From Streptosporangium album (GTDB taxonomy: Bacteria; Actinomycetota; Actinomycetes; Streptosporangiales; Streptosporangiaceae), in assembly GCF_014203795.1 (NCBI RefSeq), contig NZ_JACHJU010000001.1, positions 3,658,001-3,722,000 on the forward strand: DNA of 64,000 nucleotides, read 5' to 3'. The position numbers were made by a program, and so were the translations under genes. This document shows positions 41,935 to 51,044 of this stretch, in pieces. Positions within the stretch are counted from its first letter, which is position 1, and each line of letters opens with the position of its first letter. The notes below the pieces were generated by a model, which did not search any database, was not told the DNA's origin, and was given only the letters and a program-made list of their open reading frames with translations.

Positions 41935-42994
41935 AGCACAGCACGTTGTCGCTCAGCTCCTTCTCCTTCGCGGCACGTTTGAACATGTCCTCCACAGACT
42001 CGTTCTCGATCATCCGCGCAGGACTGGGGCGCACGCAGACCTCCAGCCGGGCAGCGAGCGCCCGGGGCACCAGGCTGATCACGTTGTAGTGGTAGGGCGT
42101 GTTGATCTGGTGATCCTTCGCCTCCGCGGGCAGGTCGTTGTCGAGGCTCTCCGCCTTCCACGATTGGCCGCCGGAGTCCTTGACCTCGAACTCGGGATCG
42201 TTTCTCCGGATCACCCCTTCGGGGTCGAGGGAGATCCGAGTGGCCCTGATTCTCAGCCACTGCTGGTCCGCCGCCGGCGGGCGGCTGCCGGGCATGCCGT
42301 CGACCTGCTCCACGTCGATCTTCCAGGACACGTGCCGGAAAGGCACGGTCTCGCCCACCGCGTGGGAATGGATCTGATCGGGCGGCCGCGCGCCACGATA
42401 GGTGGTGTAGCCGTCCCAGGTGGGGACGGCGATGGCGGCCGCCAGCGCCAGCACGGCCGCGGCGGCCCGCAGGGCCGTACGGCCTCGCGGGGCCGGCCCG
42501 GCCGCAGTGGGCGGAGGCCGCTCCTGCGGTGCCGCGGGGCCGGCCGCCGCGGCGGGCGCGGCGAACATGGCGCGGGGGAGCGAGGGCGCCTGGACAGCCG
42601 GGAACGGCTGGGTCGAGACCTCGGGCTGCTCGTGCGCGGGTCCCGACGGCGGCCACACCTGCTGGTCGGAGAAGGTGCGCGGGGCACCGGACAGCCAGGG
42701 AGCGCCGGTCGGGGCCGGAGCCGCCCTGCGGCCGGGGCGGCGCAGCGGGGGCGGCGCGGACGCGGGTTCAGGCCCCGGCTGTCCGGCGGGAGGCGCCGGG
42801 TGCGTCTGAGGGGGTGCGGGCGGGGGTGCCGGGTGCGTCTGAGGGGGTGCGGGCGGAGGGGGCCACGCCTCACCGGAGGCGGGCCACGTGGCTCCCTGGT
42901 ACGGGGGCTCGGAGGCTGCCGGTGGCTGGTTCTCCTGCGGGGTGAACCAGCTGCGGCCGGCACCCTCGTCCTCGGGATGCTGGGTGCCCGTCAC
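41924..42994 (-). CDS. Proline-rich single-pass membrane protein with extracytoplasmic domain
   Basis: A 356-residue protein from GTG 42994. Residues 1-160 are disordered and rich in Pro/Ala/Gln (repeats of PPPAPPQTHPAP). One transmembrane helix (AAAAVLALAAAIAVPTW) is followed by an exported domain of about 140 residues (HVSWKIDVEQVDGM, WLRIRATRISLDPEGVIRR, CVRPSPARMIENESVEDMF). Its start overlaps the stop of the upstream gene (GTGA). Last of three coupled genes, each a membrane anchor plus an outside beta-rich domain. Function unknown. Confidence 0.7.
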   Translation of the reverse strand: MTGTQHPEDEGAGRSWFTPQENQPPAASEPPYQGATWPASGEAWPPPPAPPQTHPAPPPAPPQTHPAPPAGQPGPEPASAPPPLRRPGRRAAPAPTGAPWLSGAPRTFSDQQVWPPSGPAHEQPEVSTQPFPAVQAPSLPRAMFAAPAAAAGPAAPQERPPPTAAGPAPRGRTALRAAAAVLALAAAIAVPTWDGYTTYRGARPPDQIHSHAVGETVPFRHVSWKIDVEQVDGMPGSRPPAADQQWLRIRATRISLDPEGVIRRNDPEFEVKDSGGQSWKAESLDNDLPAEAKDHQINTPYHYNVISLVPRALAARLEVCVRPSPARMIENESVEDMFKRAAKEKELSDNVLCFRR

Positions 42995-43650
42995 TTCTTC
43001 TTCTCCAGCGTGTAGACGTCCTTCGCCTCGGACACCAGGCGTGCCGCGGTGCTCTCGTCCAGTCCCAGGTCGATCTCCACCTCCGGAGCGGAGGGTTCGA
43101 TGAGGATTCCGCGCTCGGGGTGGACCACGATGCGGGCTCCGGCCAGCTCCGCGACCGGCAGTTCGAAGACGGCGACCCCCGAGACCCACCAGGCGGGCTG
43201 GACGAAGAACTGGGTGATGGTCAGAGTCTCGTCGACTTTGTCGGTGGCGACGTAGCGGCGCCCGTCCTCCGTGAGCAGCTCGGGTGCGGCGAGGCGCTGC
43301 GGTTCCCAGGTGGCCTGCGCGGCCAGATCGACGACAAGGAAGATCCCTGACGTCGTGGCCCTCTTCGGCCCCTCCCCCGCGAGGCCCGGAGTCTCGACCG
43401 CCCTGGCGGCGTGCACCGCCTTCGCCTGTACGGAGATCCGCGAGGCGGCCACCTGCTCCCCGAGATCGCCGGTCCAGGTGAGCGGGCCGTTGCGATCGTC
43501 ACGCGTGTAGGCGAAGGTCTGCGCGCCCACCGCCGCGGCGGCGAGCGCGACCCCGGCGAGCAGGCCGCCCAGCCTGCGCCACCTGCCCGGCGGCGAGGAG
43601 GCGCGGCGGTCGCCGGACGTCTGCGTCCGCTCCGGGGTGGAGATCCCCAT
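42991..43650 (-). CDS. Membrane-anchored protein of unknown function (middle of three)
   Basis: A 219-residue protein from ATG 43650, which overlaps the upstream stop (TGATG). The N-terminal basic, Pro/Ser-rich tail and helix LGGLLAGVALAAAAVGAQTF anchor an exported domain (SGIFLVVDLAAQATWEPQRL; ITQFFVQPAWWVSGVAVFEL). It resembles the DUF4352-like immunoglobulin folds found in secreted actinomycete proteins, but no firm assignment is possible. Translationally coupled to both neighbours. Confidence 0.65.
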   Translation of the reverse strand: MGISTPERTQTSGDRRASSPPGRWRRLGGLLAGVALAAAAVGAQTFAYTRDDRNGPLTWTGDLGEQVAASRISVQAKAVHAARAVETPGLAGEGPKRATTSGIFLVVDLAAQATWEPQRLAAPELLTEDGRRYVATDKVDETLTITQFFVQPAWWVSGVAVFELPVAELAGARIVVHPERGILIEPSAPEVEIDLGLDESTAARLVSEAKDVYTLEKKK

Positions 43651-44291
43651 CAGCCGGTTCCCTTCTGCCTGACCGGAAGGGTGACCTGGGCGGCGACCGC
43701 GGGTGGTCCGTCGTCGTCCTTTTGGACGGGGAGCCAGCCGAGATCCTGGGTGAAGCCTTTGTTGTACTCGAACGTGCCGACGTCGAGTTTCACCTGCCGC
43801 GGAGGGCGCTGCCGCTCGGGCAGCTCGTATCTGACCACGACGGTGGAGGTGATCCCCGGGTGCAGCTGGGTGCTCGGGACGCCCTGGTCGACGATGGAGG
43901 CGGTGGGGCCGTACGGGGTTTTTATCTCCGGCGTCAACTTGAGCAGGCCGGCGCCGAAGAGGCGCCCGCGGTTCTTCTGGTCCCAGGGAGATCCCACGCC
44001 GGTGGTCTCGTCCCCCTTGTTCACGACCTTCAGCACGACCTCAAGGAAGCGCTTGCTCGGACCGCCGAACGAGCCGGGCTCGGCGGTCGTGCGGGACTCC
44101 ACGAACGTGGTCATGAACTCGCCCTGGTCCAGGCTCGCCCCCGGGCCGAGCTGTTTGGGCGGTTCCTCGGGGGCCTTCCCGAAGCCGCCGAGGGCCGCGA
44201 CGACTCCCAGGCCGGTGGCTGCGAAGAGGGCGGCGATCGGCACTGCGACCGGGCGCCGGGGCCGGGTTTCGCCACCGGGGGGAGACGTCAT
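43650..44291 (-). CDS. Membrane-anchored protein of unknown function (first of three)
   Basis: A 213-residue protein from ATG 44291, preceded on its strand by TACCAT eight bases upstream (leaderless-like). The N-terminal helix VAVPIAALFAATGLGVVAAL is followed by an exported beta-rich domain (KRFLEVVLKVVNKGDETTGV; GITSTVVVRYELPERQRPP). The phrase FLEVVLKVVNKGD is typical of DUF4352-like domains. Head of a three-gene coupled operon divergent from the ATPase partner gene. Confidence 0.65.
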   Translation of the reverse strand: MTSPPGGETRPRRPVAVPIAALFAATGLGVVAALGGFGKAPEEPPKQLGPGASLDQGEFMTTFVESRTTAEPGSFGGPSKRFLEVVLKVVNKGDETTGVGSPWDQKNRGRLFGAGLLKLTPEIKTPYGPTASIVDQGVPSTQLHPGITSTVVVRYELPERQRPPRQVKLDVGTFEYNKGFTQDLGWLPVQKDDDGPPAVAAQVTLPVRQKGTG

Positions 44292-44456
44292 GACAAAGGA
44301 TGGTAATAGCTAGCCTCCACACCATCCGACTCATTCATCCCATAAGTGGCGTTGAACCTGTGGAAAATACAGCAGATTGGCGGGAACGCTGCCCGAATAG
44401 GAGGTCTAACTCTTACGCTGTCACGGAGGCGGCGAGAGCCCAATGGCGGAGGTTCC

Positions 44457-46400
44457 GTGGCGGACGTGCATCCCGAGCATGCGCAGCTCCAGGCGGACCG
44501 GATCTACCTGGGCTGGCAGTATGCCCTGCGGCAACCTGATCCGGGTCCGGCCCCCCGACGGCCCTCCCCCGTCGAGGAGACCACCGAGCAGGTCGACCCC
44601 GAGTGGGTGCGCAGGGAACGGCTCAACGAGGCCATGCTGAACCGCCCGGTGAAGATCTTCAGGGTGTTCATGACCGGGCTCGTCGTGCTGATCCTCCTCC
44701 TCGGTCTCACCGAGATGCTGAGCTGGTCGTTCGCCGCCCTGGGGCTGGCCGCCACCGGAGGGGTGGCCGGCTACTGCACCTACGCGATCTACCAGGGCAA
44801 CCGGGCGGTCCGTCACCGGATCCGGGAGCGCCAGGCGGTCGGCGACCGGCAGCGGCGGGAGCGCGACAGGGACCTCTTCCTGGCCCAGGAGGAGCACGCC
44901 GTCCGCTACCGGGAGTGGGCCGAGAAGAAGGAGCTCTACGACCGCCAGCTCACCTGGTACGCGGTCACCGTGCCGGACGAGCTCGACCGGATCGACGTCG
45001 CCGGGGGCACGCTGCCGGGCTGGTCGGCGCTGATCACCCTGCTCGGCGCGACCCGCCTCTACAGCGGAGGCCACCTGACCGTGCTCGACCTGTCCGAGGG
45101 GGCGATCGCCAAGGACCTGATCGAGCTGGCGCGTAGAGGCGGCGACGAGCCACTGGTCTGGGTGCTGCCGGTGGACCTCCCCAAACTCGACCTGGGCGCC
45201 ACACTGCCCCCCGAGGCCTTCGCCGACGTGCTCGCCCACGTGGTGAGCGTCAGCGAGGAGCACCGCACCACCAGGGACCTGTCGTTCGACAACGCGATCC
45301 TGGAACGTGTCCTGGAAGTCCTCGGCGAGAACGCCACGATCAACCAGGTCACCGCGGCCCTGCGAGCACTGGCCCAGGTCGGCGACCCGCGCGACGACCT
45401 CAGGTTCGGCCTGCTCAGCGCGGCCCAGCTGGAACGGATCGGCACGCTGTTCGGCCGGGGTGTCAGCGACCGGGTGGTGATCGAGCGCGCCTGGGCACTG
45501 GAGTCGCAACTGCGCAAGCTGGAGACCCTCGGCTCGGAGGCCGTACGGCTGCCGCCCGCGCGCCTGCGGGTCGTGTCCATGGACCGCCAAGCCGGCGTGT
45601 TCGGCAACCGGGTCCTCGGCACCTACGTGACCACCGCGCTCACCCACATCCTGCGTCAGTCACCCGCGTCCGAGCGGCCCTGGTATCACACGATCATCGT
45701 CGCGGGCGCGGACAAGCTCCGCGGAGACGTGCTCGACCGGCTGATGGACGCCTGCGAGACGTCCCGGACGGGGCTGGTGCTCACCTACCGGTCGCTCACC
45801 CCCACCGTGCGGGAGCGGCTCGGCCGGGGGCACGCGGCGGTGACGTTCATGCGGCTGGGCAACGCCGAGGACGCCCGGATCGCCAGCGAGCACGTCGGCA
45901 CCGAGCACCGTCTGGAGCTCGCCCAGCTCACCGAGACGATCAGCGCGGCCGGGGCGGGGCTGGACGGCGGCTACGTCTCCACCGTCGGCCAGGCCGAGGA
46001 GGACGGGGACGGGCGGGATGTGAGCCGCCCGGACCTCAGAGAGGACATCACCTCCTCCACCGAGTGGGGCCGTCGCGCGACCAAGGCGATGGGGGAGACC
46101 GAACGGGTGCTCCACCGGTCCCGGGAGTTCCTCGTCGAGCCCCACCAGCTCCAGCAGCTCCCCACCACCTCGGTGATCGTCACCGATGCCACCGCCCAGG
46201 GCCGCCGGGTCCGCCTCGCCGACGCCAACCCGGCGATACTGACCTTCCCGAAGACCACGCTGGGGGAGTTCGACGAGATCAAGGAGACCGCTCTGGAGTG
46301 TGCCGAGGAGGAGGAGCCCCGTGCGCCCGGCATCTTCGAGGACGCGCCGCCGAACCTCGGCCCGCCGCCACCCCGACTGGACTGGCGCAGACGCCAATGA
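44457..46400 (+). CDS. Membrane protein with coiled coil and degenerate ATPase-like domain, partner of the HerA-like ATPase
   Basis: A 647-residue protein from GTG 44457 (GGAGG five bases upstream). Two membrane helices at about residues 64-110 (FMTGLVVLILLLGLTEML; AALGLAATGGVAGYCTYAIY), then a charged coiled coil (RERQAVGDRQRRERDRDLFL), then a large soluble domain. The C-terminal part (HTIIVAGADKLRGDVLDRLM, SRTGLVLTYRSLTPTVRERL) resembles the Walker-B-to-arginine-finger region of FtsK/HerA ATPases, but no Walker A is present, so it is probably inactive. It directly precedes the active ATPase gene (120-base gap). Probably its membrane anchor or regulator. Confidence 0.65.
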   Translation: MADVHPEHAQLQADRIYLGWQYALRQPDPGPAPRRPSPVEETTEQVDPEWVRRERLNEAMLNRPVKIFRVFMTGLVVLILLLGLTEMLSWSFAALGLAATGGVAGYCTYAIYQGNRAVRHRIRERQAVGDRQRRERDRDLFLAQEEHAVRYREWAEKKELYDRQLTWYAVTVPDELDRIDVAGGTLPGWSALITLLGATRLYSGGHLTVLDLSEGAIAKDLIELARRGGDEPLVWVLPVDLPKLDLGATLPPEAFADVLAHVVSVSEEHRTTRDLSFDNAILERVLEVLGENATINQVTAALRALAQVGDPRDDLRFGLLSAAQLERIGTLFGRGVSDRVVIERAWALESQLRKLETLGSEAVRLPPARLRVVSMDRQAGVFGNRVLGTYVTTALTHILRQSPASERPWYHTIIVAGADKLRGDVLDRLMDACETSRTGLVLTYRSLTPTVRERLGRGHAAVTFMRLGNAEDARIASEHVGTEHRLELAQLTETISAAGAGLDGGYVSTVGQAEEDGDGRDVSRPDLREDITSSTEWGRRATKAMGETERVLHRSREFLVEPHQLQQLPTTSVIVTDATAQGRRVRLADANPAILTFPKTTLGEFDEIKETALECAEEEEPRAPGIFEDAPPNLGPPPPRLDWRRRQ

Positions 46401-46521
46401 AACGTCCGTTTGTGGCAATGGCCTGGTCAATGCGGATGTGCGTCCCCCTCGGAAGGTTCGATCTTGGTTGCTGGGGTGACCCGTCTCCGGGCCCCCGCCG
46501 GCCTGTACGGCGGAGCGATCC

Positions 46522-49500
46522 GTGAAGCGTCAACCCCCCGGCCTCGGGCCGGGACCCCTGGGTGGAGACCAAATGCAGCCAAGCGTGTCCCGTCCTCCGG
46601 CCCCCCTGACCGGCCCCTGGTACCGGATCCAGGCGATCACCGCGCCCTCGCGCAGTTCCTCGGCGGAGTGGGACTTCGTCACCGTCCTGCCGGCCGTGCT
46701 CTCCGCGGCCCAGCGCAACCGGCCCTTCGTCACCGGCTGGCTCTCCCGGGGCTCGGGCGCCCCGCTGGAGCTCATCACCAACGCCGGGCCGCTGACCCCG
46801 CCCCGCCCGCCCCGCCGGGCCGCCGCCGAGAGCGGAACGGTCCCCGCCGGTCCCGAGCCGCTCCTGTTCCCCGGCGGCGCCCGGGGCGTCCGGATCGGCG
46901 ACGAATGGCTCCGTGACCTGTCCGACCTGGCCTGGACGACCTGCCCGGGGCGGCAGGCCCCGCCGCTCGGAGGCCGCCGCGAACCGGACGCCGACGAGGT
47001 CAAGCGGCCCACGCTCTTCGAGTCCACCCTGGTCACGCTCATGTCCCGGCCGTTCGCCTGGCTGGTCGTCGCCGAGCAGACCGACCTGCTGGACGCCGAG
47101 GTGGCGCACCTGCGGACCCAGCTCAACGTGCTGAGGCAGTACGGCGACGCCTCCGAACGCTCCCGCTACGACGCCGAGCGGGCCGAACGGCGCATGCAGG
47201 AGCTGGACGCCTTCCGCGAGGCCGGGCTCTGGAGCGTGCGGGTGCTGGCCGGCGCCGCCGGTCCGGAGGAGCTACGCCAGATCGCCCCCGTGCTGGTCGG
47301 CTCGGCCGAGATGAGCCACCACCCCTACCGCCTGCGCAGCGCGCTGTCCGGCCCGGTGTACGGCTTCGCCGACGCGCTCTCGGTGACCCTGCAGGATCCC
47401 TCCGACGGCGCCGCCGCCCCGTTCGCGGCCACCGCCGGGGCGCTCGCCGCGCTCGCCGGGCTGCCCCGCCGTGAGGTGCCGGGGGTCCGGGTGCTGGACG
47501 CCGGCTTCTTCGACGTGACCAGCGAGGCCGACGTCCCTCCCGGAGCCCTGACCGTCGACCTCGGGTCGATCCTGGACGGGCAGGACAGGGCGGTCGGTTC
47601 CTTCAAAGTCCCCCTCGCCACCCTGAACCGGCACGCCTTCGTCACCGGCGCCACCGGCTCGGGCAAGTCCCAGACCGTCAGGCACCTGCTGGAGCAGCTC
47701 ACCGGCGCGGGCATCCCCTGGCTGGCCATCGAGCCGGCCAAGTCCGAGTACGCCGCGATGGGCGGCCGGATCGAGCACCTCGCCCCGGTGACCGTGATCA
47801 ACCCGTCGGCCCCGGACAGCGTGCCGTTCAGCGTCAACCCGCTCGCTCCGGAGCCCGGCTACCCGGTCCAGGCCCACATCGACATGGTGCGGGCGCTGTT
47901 CATGGCGGCCTTCGACGCCGAGGAACCGTTCCCGCAGATCATGTCGCTGGCCCTGCAGCGGGTCTACGAGGCCAACGGCTGGGACGTGGTCACCGGCTGG
48001 GCCGCCCCCGGTGCCGCCGTGCGGCCCGCCGTACCGACCCTTGAGCAGCTGCAGCGGCACGCGATGGACGTGATCAAGGAGATCGGCTACGGCAGGGAGG
48101 TCCAGGCCGACGTCGAGGGCTTCATCTCGCTGCGGTTGCGTTCGCTGCGGGTCGGCTCGGCGGGCCGGTTCTTCGAAGGGGGTCACCCCGCCGACATCGG
48201 CGACCTGCTCCAGCGCAACGTGGTGTTCGCGATCGAGGACGTGGCCAACGACGAGGACAAGGCGTTCCTGATGGGCACGCTGATCATCCGGATCGTGGAG
48301 CACCTGCGGATGCGGGCAAGAAAGGAACGGAGCAGCGGGCTCCGGCATGTCATCGTGATCGAGGAGGCGCACCGGCTGCTCCGCGACCGCGGCGCCGGGC
48401 GGGCCAGCACGCACGCGGTGGAGCTCCTCGCGGGCATGCTCGCGGAGATCCGCGCGTACGGCGAGGGCATCGTGGTGGCAGAGCAGATCCCCACCAAACT
48501 GGTCTCCGACGTCGTGAAGAACACCGCGCTGAAGGTCGTGCACCGGCTCCCCGCCGAGGACGACCGGCAGCTCGTCGGCGCCGCGATGAATCTGAGCGAG
48601 GAGCAGTCCCGGCAGGTCGTCTCGTTGCAGCCGGGCGCCGCCGCGGTCTTCGCCGACGGGATGGACCGGCCGCTCCGGGTCCAGGTGCCGCTGGGAGAGG
48701 ACCGCGAGCATCTGATCCTCGGCCACACGCCACCGATCTGCGGCCGCCGTTCCGCGGCGTGCGGTCAGGAGTGCAGGACCGGCCGGGCGTGCACGCTCGT
48801 CGAGCTCCGCGAGGCCGACCTCCTCGCCGACGCGCCCGAATGGGCCTGGCTGCGCATCTGGACCGACACCCTGGTGCTGGCGTTCTGCACCAACCGGCCC
48901 GTCCCCGGTGCCCCCCGGGTGCTGACCGACCTGTGGGCCGAGCTTCCGCTGCGGCGGCGCGAATGCCTGCTGGCCACGACGGTGGAACGCGGTGTGGGCC
49001 GCCGGGCATGGTCGCTGCGGACCGTCAGCGATCCGGCGAAGCTGACCGAGCAGGTCGCCGGGACCGCGTCCCGGCTGCTGGGACCCGACCGGGAGGTCGC
49101 CGACCGGCCCGGTCCCGCCTGGGTCATCCCGCAGATCCGCTGGCTGCACGAGGTGGACAGGCTGTTCCCCCACGGTCAGCCCGCGCCCAACCCGCGCGGT
49201 CCCGCCCCGGTCATGGACTACACGCTGTTCGACCGCCCGTCCGGCACCACCGAGCTGCTCGGGCATCGCGCCAAGGCGCTGCGCCACCACCCGCTCTCCA
49301 TGGAGGTGGACCGCAACCGGGCGCTGGCCTGGCGGGTGATCCTCGGCGACGACGAGCACGAGGGCGTGGAACAGGACATCCTCACGGTGACGATCGGCGT
49401 CGACCCGGCCGAGCGGCTCCGGCACGTGGCCCAGATGATGGGGGCGGGCTGGATGGAGAGCGTGCTGTCCTGGCCGCACCGGTTCGTGCGGCCGTTCGAG

Positions 49501-49542
49501 GCCACCTCGCCGGAGCCCGCAGAGCTCGTCTTCAGCGAGTAG
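46522..49542 (+). CDS. HerA/DUF87-like ATPase, 1006 residues
   Basis: A large soluble ATPase. Walker A GATGSGKSQTVRHLLEQL (about residues 377-394), LAIEPAKSEYAAM, Walker B HVIVIEEAHRLLRDRGA, and VVAEQIPTKLVSDVVKNTAL are those of HerA-FtsK proteins that pump DNA or polypeptide through a hexameric ring. The N-terminal 370 residues are specific to this group. After the ATPase core comes a four-cysteine cluster (CGRRSAACGQECRTGRAC), possibly zinc or iron-sulfur. Start is GTG 46522 (CGGAGC upstream) or ATG 46573. Paired with the membrane partner just upstream. Substrate unknown. Confidence 0.8.
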   Translation: MKRQPPGLGPGPLGGDQMQPSVSRPPAPLTGPWYRIQAITAPSRSSSAEWDFVTVLPAVLSAAQRNRPFVTGWLSRGSGAPLELITNAGPLTPPRPPRRAAAESGTVPAGPEPLLFPGGARGVRIGDEWLRDLSDLAWTTCPGRQAPPLGGRREPDADEVKRPTLFESTLVTLMSRPFAWLVVAEQTDLLDAEVAHLRTQLNVLRQYGDASERSRYDAERAERRMQELDAFREAGLWSVRVLAGAAGPEELRQIAPVLVGSAEMSHHPYRLRSALSGPVYGFADALSVTLQDPSDGAAAPFAATAGALAALAGLPRREVPGVRVLDAGFFDVTSEADVPPGALTVDLGSILDGQDRAVGSFKVPLATLNRHAFVTGATGSGKSQTVRHLLEQLTGAGIPWLAIEPAKSEYAAMGGRIEHLAPVTVINPSAPDSVPFSVNPLAPEPGYPVQAHIDMVRALFMAAFDAEEPFPQIMSLALQRVYEANGWDVVTGWAAPGAAVRPAVPTLEQLQRHAMDVIKEIGYGREVQADVEGFISLRLRSLRVGSAGRFFEGGHPADIGDLLQRNVVFAIEDVANDEDKAFLMGTLIIRIVEHLRMRARKERSSGLRHVIVIEEAHRLLRDRGAGRASTHAVELLAGMLAEIRAYGEGIVVAEQIPTKLVSDVVKNTALKVVHRLPAEDDRQLVGAAMNLSEEQSRQVVSLQPGAAAVFADGMDRPLRVQVPLGEDREHLILGHTPPICGRRSAACGQECRTGRACTLVELREADLLADAPEWAWLRIWTDTLVLAFCTNRPVPGAPRVLTDLWAELPLRRRECLLATTVERGVGRRAWSLRTVSDPAKLTEQVAGTASRLLGPDREVADRPGPAWVIPQIRWLHEVDRLFPHGQPAPNPRGPAPVMDYTLFDRPSGTTELLGHRAKALRHHPLSMEVDRNRALAWRVILGDDEHEGVEQDILTVTIGVDPAERLRHVAQMMGAGWMESVLSWPHRFVRPFEATSPEPAELVFSE

Positions 49543-49560
49543 CCCGGCCATCACCGTGGC

Positions 49561-49601
49561 GGTGCGTCACCGGTGCGTCTCCGCCGCACCGGTGACGCAC
49601 C
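49561..49601. terminator. Strong hairpin terminator after the ATPase gene
   Basis: A 17-base-pair perfect stem (49561-49577 with 49585-49601), seven-base loop. Confidence 0.78.
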
Positions 49602-49646
49602 GCGCCCTTGGGCCGTCGACAGACGGGGACAGGACCCGGCGACGGC

Positions 49647-49652
49647 TAGGAT
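49647..49652 (+). promoter_or_regulatory. -10 box upstream of the murT-gatD operon
   Basis: TAGGAT followed by seven bases and ATG 49660 of a small ORF that runs into murT. Confidence 0.5.
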
Positions 49653-49659
49653 CTGCGGC

Positions 49660-49758
49660 ATGAACGATTCGGCGAACCAGGCCCGGCTGCGGCTCGGCGG
49701 ACCAGGCTCGGCCGCTGATCCGTCCTGTGACAGGTCGCCAGGCGAGGAGACGGCATGA
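49660..49758 (+). CDS. Leaderless 32-codon upstream ORF overlapping murT
   Basis: ATG 49660 lies seven bases after TAGGAT. The ORF encodes MNDSANQARLRLGGPGSA and a further 14 residues, and its TGA overlaps the murT ATG (ATGA). Ribosomes finishing it could restart on murT, so it may couple murT translation to a leaderless transcript. murT also has its own GAGGAG site. The peptide is not recognised and may have no function of its own. Confidence 0.4.
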   Translation: MNDSANQARLRLGGPGSAADPSCDRSPGEETA

Positions 49759-51044
49759 CTCAGCTTCCGCTGCGGGCGCAGCTCGCGAGCGCTCTCGGCC
49801 GTACGGCCGCGACCCTTTCCAGGGCGACCGGTCGCGGTGACGGATCGGTGATCGGCGGCCGGATCGGCCTGGCGCTGGAGCCCGACCTGCTGCGCAAGCT
49901 CGCGCAGGACCGCAAGCTGGCGCTGGTGAGCGCGACCAACGGCAAGACCACCACGACCCGGCTGATCACCTCCGCACTGCAGGAACTCGGCGACGTCGCC
50001 ACCAACGCCTTCGGCGCCAACATGCCCGCCGGGCACGTCTCGGCGCTGTCGACGGCCAAGCACGCCCCGTACGGCGTGCTGGAGGTCGACGAGAAATACC
50101 TGCCCGAGGTGATCAACACCACCGGTGCCGGCGTGATCGTCCTGATGAACCTCAGCCGTGACCAGATGGACCGGGCGGGGGAGATCTGGCTGCTGGCCCA
50201 GAAGTGGCGCCGGGCGCTCGCGGGGAAGAACACCCACGTGATCGCCAATGCCGACGACCCGCTGGTGGCCTGGGGTGCGTCCACGGCCACCAGGGTCACC
50301 TGGGTCTCGGCGGGGCAGCCGTGGAAAGAGGACTCCTGGTGCTGCCCCGAGTGCGGCGGCCCGCTGGACCGCAAGGGCATGGACTACACCCCGCCCGGCG
50401 GTCACGTCTCGGGCATGGTCCCCCCTCGCACGGCCGACAACGACTGGGCCTGCCGCGAGTGCGCCTTCCGGCGTCCACAGCCGTCCTGGGCCCTCGACGA
50501 CGACGCGGCGATCGACCCGCGCGGGCAGCGCTGGGTGCTGGACATCCAGCTCCCCGGCCGGGCCAACCGGGCCAACGCCGTGATGGCACTGGCCACCGCG
50601 GAGACGTTCGGCCTGCCGGTCCAGCGGGCACTGCCCCGGCTGCGTGAGGTCAGATCCGTCGCCGGCCGCTACACCACGGTGGAGCGCGACGGGCGGCAGG
50701 CCCGGCTGTTGCTCGCCAAGAACCCGGCGGGCTGGCTGGAGGCGTTCGACGTGCTCGACCGCTCGCTCCCGGTGATCCTGTCGGTGAACGCCCAGGGGCC
50801 CGACGGCCGCGACACCTCCTGGCTCTGGGACGTCGACTACCGCGTCCTGCGCGGCAGGCCGGTCTACGTGGCCGGGGAGCGGCGGCTCGACCTCGCGCTC
50901 CGGCTCGACGTGGCGGGGGTGCCGTTCCAGCTTGCGGACTCCTTCGGACAGGCGCTCGCCGCCCAACCACCCGGCAAGGTCGACGTGATCGCCAACTACA
51001 CCGCCTTCCAGCAGATCCGATCGGAGTTCGGTCGTGCAGTCTGA
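49755..51044 (+). CDS. murT: MurT, lipid II isoglutaminyl synthase ligase subunit
   Basis: A 429-residue Mur-ligase-fold protein from ATG 49755 (GAGGAG upstream). ATP loop LVSATNGKTTTTRLI near residue 60, then LEVDEKYLPEVINTTGAG and VLMNLSRDQMDR. A Cys4 zinc ribbon is inserted in the middle (CCPECGGPLDRKG ... WACRECAFRRP), as in other MurT. The C-terminal DUF1727 domain carries SWLWDVDYRVLRG. With GatD it amidates the alpha-carboxyl of D-Glu in lipid II, using glutamine nitrogen and ATP, on the inner membrane face. Overlaps gatD by 11 bases. Confidence 0.93.
   Translation: MTQLPLRAQLASALGRTAATLSRATGRGDGSVIGGRIGLALEPDLLRKLAQDRKLALVSATNGKTTTTRLITSALQELGDVATNAFGANMPAGHVSALSTAKHAPYGVLEVDEKYLPEVINTTGAGVIVLMNLSRDQMDRAGEIWLLAQKWRRALAGKNTHVIANADDPLVAWGASTATRVTWVSAGQPWKEDSWCCPECGGPLDRKGMDYTPPGGHVSGMVPPRTADNDWACRECAFRRPQPSWALDDDAAIDPRGQRWVLDIQLPGRANRANAVMALATAETFGLPVQRALPRLREVRSVAGRYTTVERDGRQARLLLAKNPAGWLEAFDVLDRSLPVILSVNAQGPDGRDTSWLWDVDYRVLRGRPVYVAGERRLDLALRLDVAGVPFQLADSFGQALAAQPPGKVDVIANYTAFQQIRSEFGRAV

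Noticed and set aside
47272-49554. 760-codon minus-strand ORF opposite the HerA-like ATPase
   Set aside because: Shadow of the real ATPase gene, with low-complexity composition and no ribosome site.
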